NCBI GenBank assembly: GCA_027405735.1
Contig: JAPEHQ010000014.1
Location: 1,240,001 to 1,304,000, forward strand
Reading direction: 5' to 3'
DNA length: 64,000 bases
Source: Mucor racemosus
Taxonomy: Eukaryota > Mucoromycota > Mucoromycetes > Mucorales > Mucoraceae
The position numbers and the translations under genes are program-made. Below are positions 61,032-64,000 of this stretch, one piece after another (the first letter of the stretch is position 1; every line of letters starts with the position of its first letter). The notes beneath the pieces are model-generated. The model was not told where the DNA came from and made no database searches. It was given only the letters and a program-made list of their open reading frames with translations.

Positions 61032-64000
61032 TTAACTAGTACGGAACAAATTGACCAACAATGCTCTAAATTGTTGGAAAGCAACTTCCACTTCGTGATG
61101 AGGAGTGGTACTATTTCCAGATGCAGAAGCATCATTTGATACTGTTACTGAAGAATGATTTAATAAATCTGAAGATGTAGTTGTTGCTATTGGTGGTGGT
61201 GTCGTACCATTTGCTGTTGAAGATGATGGTGTTCCTCCTCCTCCTCCTGCTGCTGCTGCTGCTGACGATGGTGAGTCCTTTGGTAAAGTAGTAACGCCCA
61301 TAGTATAAACATTGGGTCTACTGGGCAACAAGAACTCTACGTTTCTCATACCTCCGCCACCCATACTTTCAGCTCTATCTAAACCTTCATTCTGTACACG
61401 TTTTCCACTTCTAGAATTCTCAATCAAAAATCCCTTGATACATTTCATTACGACTTCACCACGTTTTTGGAGCCACGATTGATGATGATCCATTGTCATG
61501 TAATGATCTGGTTGTTCAATAAATCTATCTGGTAAGAGCAATAAGGGAATAGATAAAGATGAAATGTCAAATTGTGTAGTCATCTTTAAAATGTTACGAA
61601 GACCTATAATAAGCGCATGGCGATTTGAGAGGTCTGTTGTAGGGATAGCTATCCATAAATAGTTAATATAGTACATTTTTCAGTTTAAAATAAATCAACT
61701 AACCTGCACTATTGATTAATAAATGAAAAACAACCTGAGTACTCGGCAAATTCGAATGCTTGGTGACAAAAAACGATCCCTCCGTCACTAAATGATCTTT
61801 GAAATCCTCTTCTACAACACTCAATTGTGTCTCGATATCAGCAAAATGAAATTCGGTGGATTCTTGACAGCGTTCAAAAAGAGCCTTATTACTGCCTTTA
61901 CCTGTCTTGTACAATCTCCAACCCTCAACAGGACGTCTTGTTAACTCATTCACCTCGACAAGTACAATAGCAGCACTCAAATGACTAGTGTACAATTTAG
62001 TAGCGGTTTCGGCTCGGTAAGCCATTTCACGAGGAGGATCGTACATGGGATGAAACACTTCACTAGCTTCATCGGTTACTAGTAATCTTAAATTATGCGA
62101 GGATTTGATCTGTGCTGTACCCATCATAATGGTAAATGATTCTACTAATTGAGGAGTTTGTTGTTGATGATATTGCTGCTGTTGACGACGAGCACGGCCT
62201 CTTAATAATCCTTGCTTGATTTCATTTTCATCATTTTCAATACCAAAATTCTCCATAGCTTTACCTAACCAACCTCCTAATTTACGAACTGAACTCAAGT
62301 TTGTATTTTCCATGGCTTGTTTTTGTTGTTGCAAGAACGAAATGGGATTCCAAGATTTACCGCCAGCATTGTTATTGTTGTTAGTGTTGAGTGCATTAAC
62401 ATTAGCATTGTTGTTTTGATTTGGAACATTTAAATTAGGGCTACTATGTGCCCTTGCACTCCCCGAACTCATAATGTTCAAAAATGTAGGTGTTCTTTGA
62501 GTCAATGAAAGTCTACGACTATTTGCGTTTTCAGAACTTTGACGAGAATGCACTGAAGAACTGCTAGTTTGGGGTGCTGGTGCAGTAGCCTCTGTTACAA
62601 AAGTAGGACGAGGTACTTGACTTAATGAATGTGATCTACGATAAGGTGTACTCGAACTTGCAGGTGGTCTTACCATAGTTTGAAACTGCTGTTGTTGAAT
62701 CAACTGTTGTTGTTGAAACTTTTGCTCGGCTAAATAGGCATCTACCTTTTCTGGATTTTCTAATAATAAACCGATAGCGGCTTCCATGTTTTGATTGCTT
62801 AATACAAGTGCTGTCTCTGCTTGTTCTTTTTGAAATCCCATTTCTTGAATGTTTTTGACTGATTCTGCTGTTGCAGCTGACAAGGCATCGTCATTTGAAG
62901 AAGAAGAGAATGATGCAGTACGTACTAAAGTGGCAAGTTCATTGGGTGAGTGTTGTTGTTGCTGTAAGTTGGGAGATGTGATTGATCCAAGACTACTTGC
63001 TAATGAACCAGCTCTACGACGTGCTATGATGGGATTGGTATTATTGCTTTTGGTATCACTATGCGTACTTTTACTACTTCCTGCTGCTATAGTTTCTGAT
63101 TCCCCTCCTCCGTTACTGGTACCGTTCGTATCCCATTGTCGAACTCGGCCTGCAGCTGCCGCTACCATCTCTTTACCATCTAGTTTCTTCTCTGCTGCTG
63201 CTGTTGCTGCTACTGCCACTACTCCTAATGCGTTGTCCTCTGATTTTAAATGCTGTCCGTCTGACAAGGAAGCCAATCTTGATTGATATTCTCTATAGAG
63301 TTCAATAACGAATTCTCTGTATTCTTGACGTTGTGTTTGTTGTGTTTGAAGGATATCTGATTGCCATGTAGCTTGAAATACTTCCATTTCTTCTACTTGA
63401 CGAGTGAATATAGTCGTCATATCATTGCTGTTGTTTTGGGTATTGCTAGTTGGTGATCCTGTAACTGATGCTGATGAGGAAGATGCTGATTCGATCTCTT
63501 GAGCTTGTCTAATTTCGTATGATTGCATTAAATGTTTTGATCTCTTTTTCTACATAAAAGTTTTTACCTAGCTTGAATTGCTACTAATTCATGATCACTG
63601 GCTGTTTGAAGTTCCTGAATAGCAATAGCATAACTCTGTTCTAATTCCAACAAGGTATCAAATATAGCAGAAATAGGGCAATGAACTAAAGTGTGATAAG
63701 CTCGAGGAAATATATCCTATATAATTTTAGCTGATGAACACTATACAAGTGCACGCAATAGATATAAACTTACCTCTTCAGGTTTATTATTATATTGAAG
63801 AGTGTTTGATTGATATGAATCCATAAACAAATGGCGTAATTCCTTTTTCTGGACAGTTTTATGTTCATGTTCAAACAAAACTTTGTTTTTACATGTTTCT
63901 GCCATTGCTGACATAATGGAAGAATACAGGGATACGGTTAAATAAGGGGGTAGCGCGTGGATTTGAACAAGATGATAAACAAGATCTTTGATATTTTGAC
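61032..64000 (-). CDS. C12orf4 / FERRY subunit 3 orthologue (5' end outside window)
   Basis: Exons on the minus strand: beyond 64000 to 63774, 63716-63568, 63508-61704, 61648-61032; phases match. At least 931 codons lie in the window. The conserved blocks are those of the DUF2362 (C12orf4) family: DLVYHLVQIHALPPYLT, LFMDSYQSNTLQYN, AYHTLVHCPISAIFDT, IKSSHNLRLLVTD, ECQESTEFHF-like CQESTEFHFADIETQ, FFVTKHSNLPSTQVVFHLL, IIGLRNILK and SSLSIPLLLLP. In animals this protein is subunit 3 of the FERRY complex, a Rab5 effector linking mRNAs to early endosomes. The fungal protein is longer because of long Ser/Gln/Asn-rich linkers (62300-63480) and a UBA-like segment (IQEMGFQKEQAETALVLSNQ, about 62860-62760). 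The role in this fungus is inferred only from the family. Confidence 0.83.

Noticed and set aside
63508..63528. ATG at 63528 as the start of the FERRY3-like gene
   Set aside because: It lies within an intron; the acceptor at 63509 joins in phase to conserved upstream exons that continue past the window end.

Overview
The window is nuclear DNA of a filamentous fungus, most likely an early-diverging Mucoromycota (Mucorales-type) species. The evidence is a very AT-rich background, many short introns (about 30-85 nt, usually GTAAGT-like donors and TAG/CAG acceptors), genes on both strands without operons, an intact U2 snRNA gene, a poly-glutamine heat-shock factor, F-box/LRR genes, a GPI-type chitin deacetylase, and a Crypton (tyrosine-recombinase) transposon of the fungal type with a GCR1_C-like tail.

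Host genes, left to right: heat-shock transcription factor (4008-6474, +); a small F-box protein with a Cys cluster (21543-22512, +); an APSES/KilA-N transcription factor of the Xbp1 type (24337-25657, +); an intact F-box/LRR gene (26045-28036, +); a second F-box gene with one in-frame TGA (28889-30282, +); an RNA polymerase I RPA34-like subunit (39424-40335, -); U2 snRNA (about 40798-41000, +); a four-TM glycoprotein of DUF3176-like layout (41870-44082, -); a ZNF706-like small zinc-finger protein (46495-46959, +); chitin deacetylase (47292-48532, -); and, running off the right edge, an orthologue of C12orf4 / FERRY complex subunit 3 (61032-64000, -). All exon joins given were worked out by eye from splice sites and reading phase.

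The accessory regions (about 7.2-21 kb, 30.6-38 kb, 51.4-60.3 kb) are made of mutually repeated units. Repeat R1 (about 1.5 kb) occurs three times and repeat R2 (about 3.6 kb before later insertions) four times; R1 and R2 are contiguous at two loci. Comparing copies gives empty sites, so later insertions can be placed to the base. A 2.9-kb Crypton sits in one R1 copy. At least eight solo-LTR-like elements (TG...CA ends, 4-5 bp target duplications) sit in R1 and R2 copies, some nested. R2 carries a decayed fragment of a cytoplasmic dynein intermediate chain gene in all four copies, all sharing the same premature stop.

The host genes do not form a visible pathway. The main biological story is the layered transposon history and the capture of a dynein gene fragment by a repeat family. 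I found no CRISPR array, rRNA cluster or convincing intact tRNA gene.
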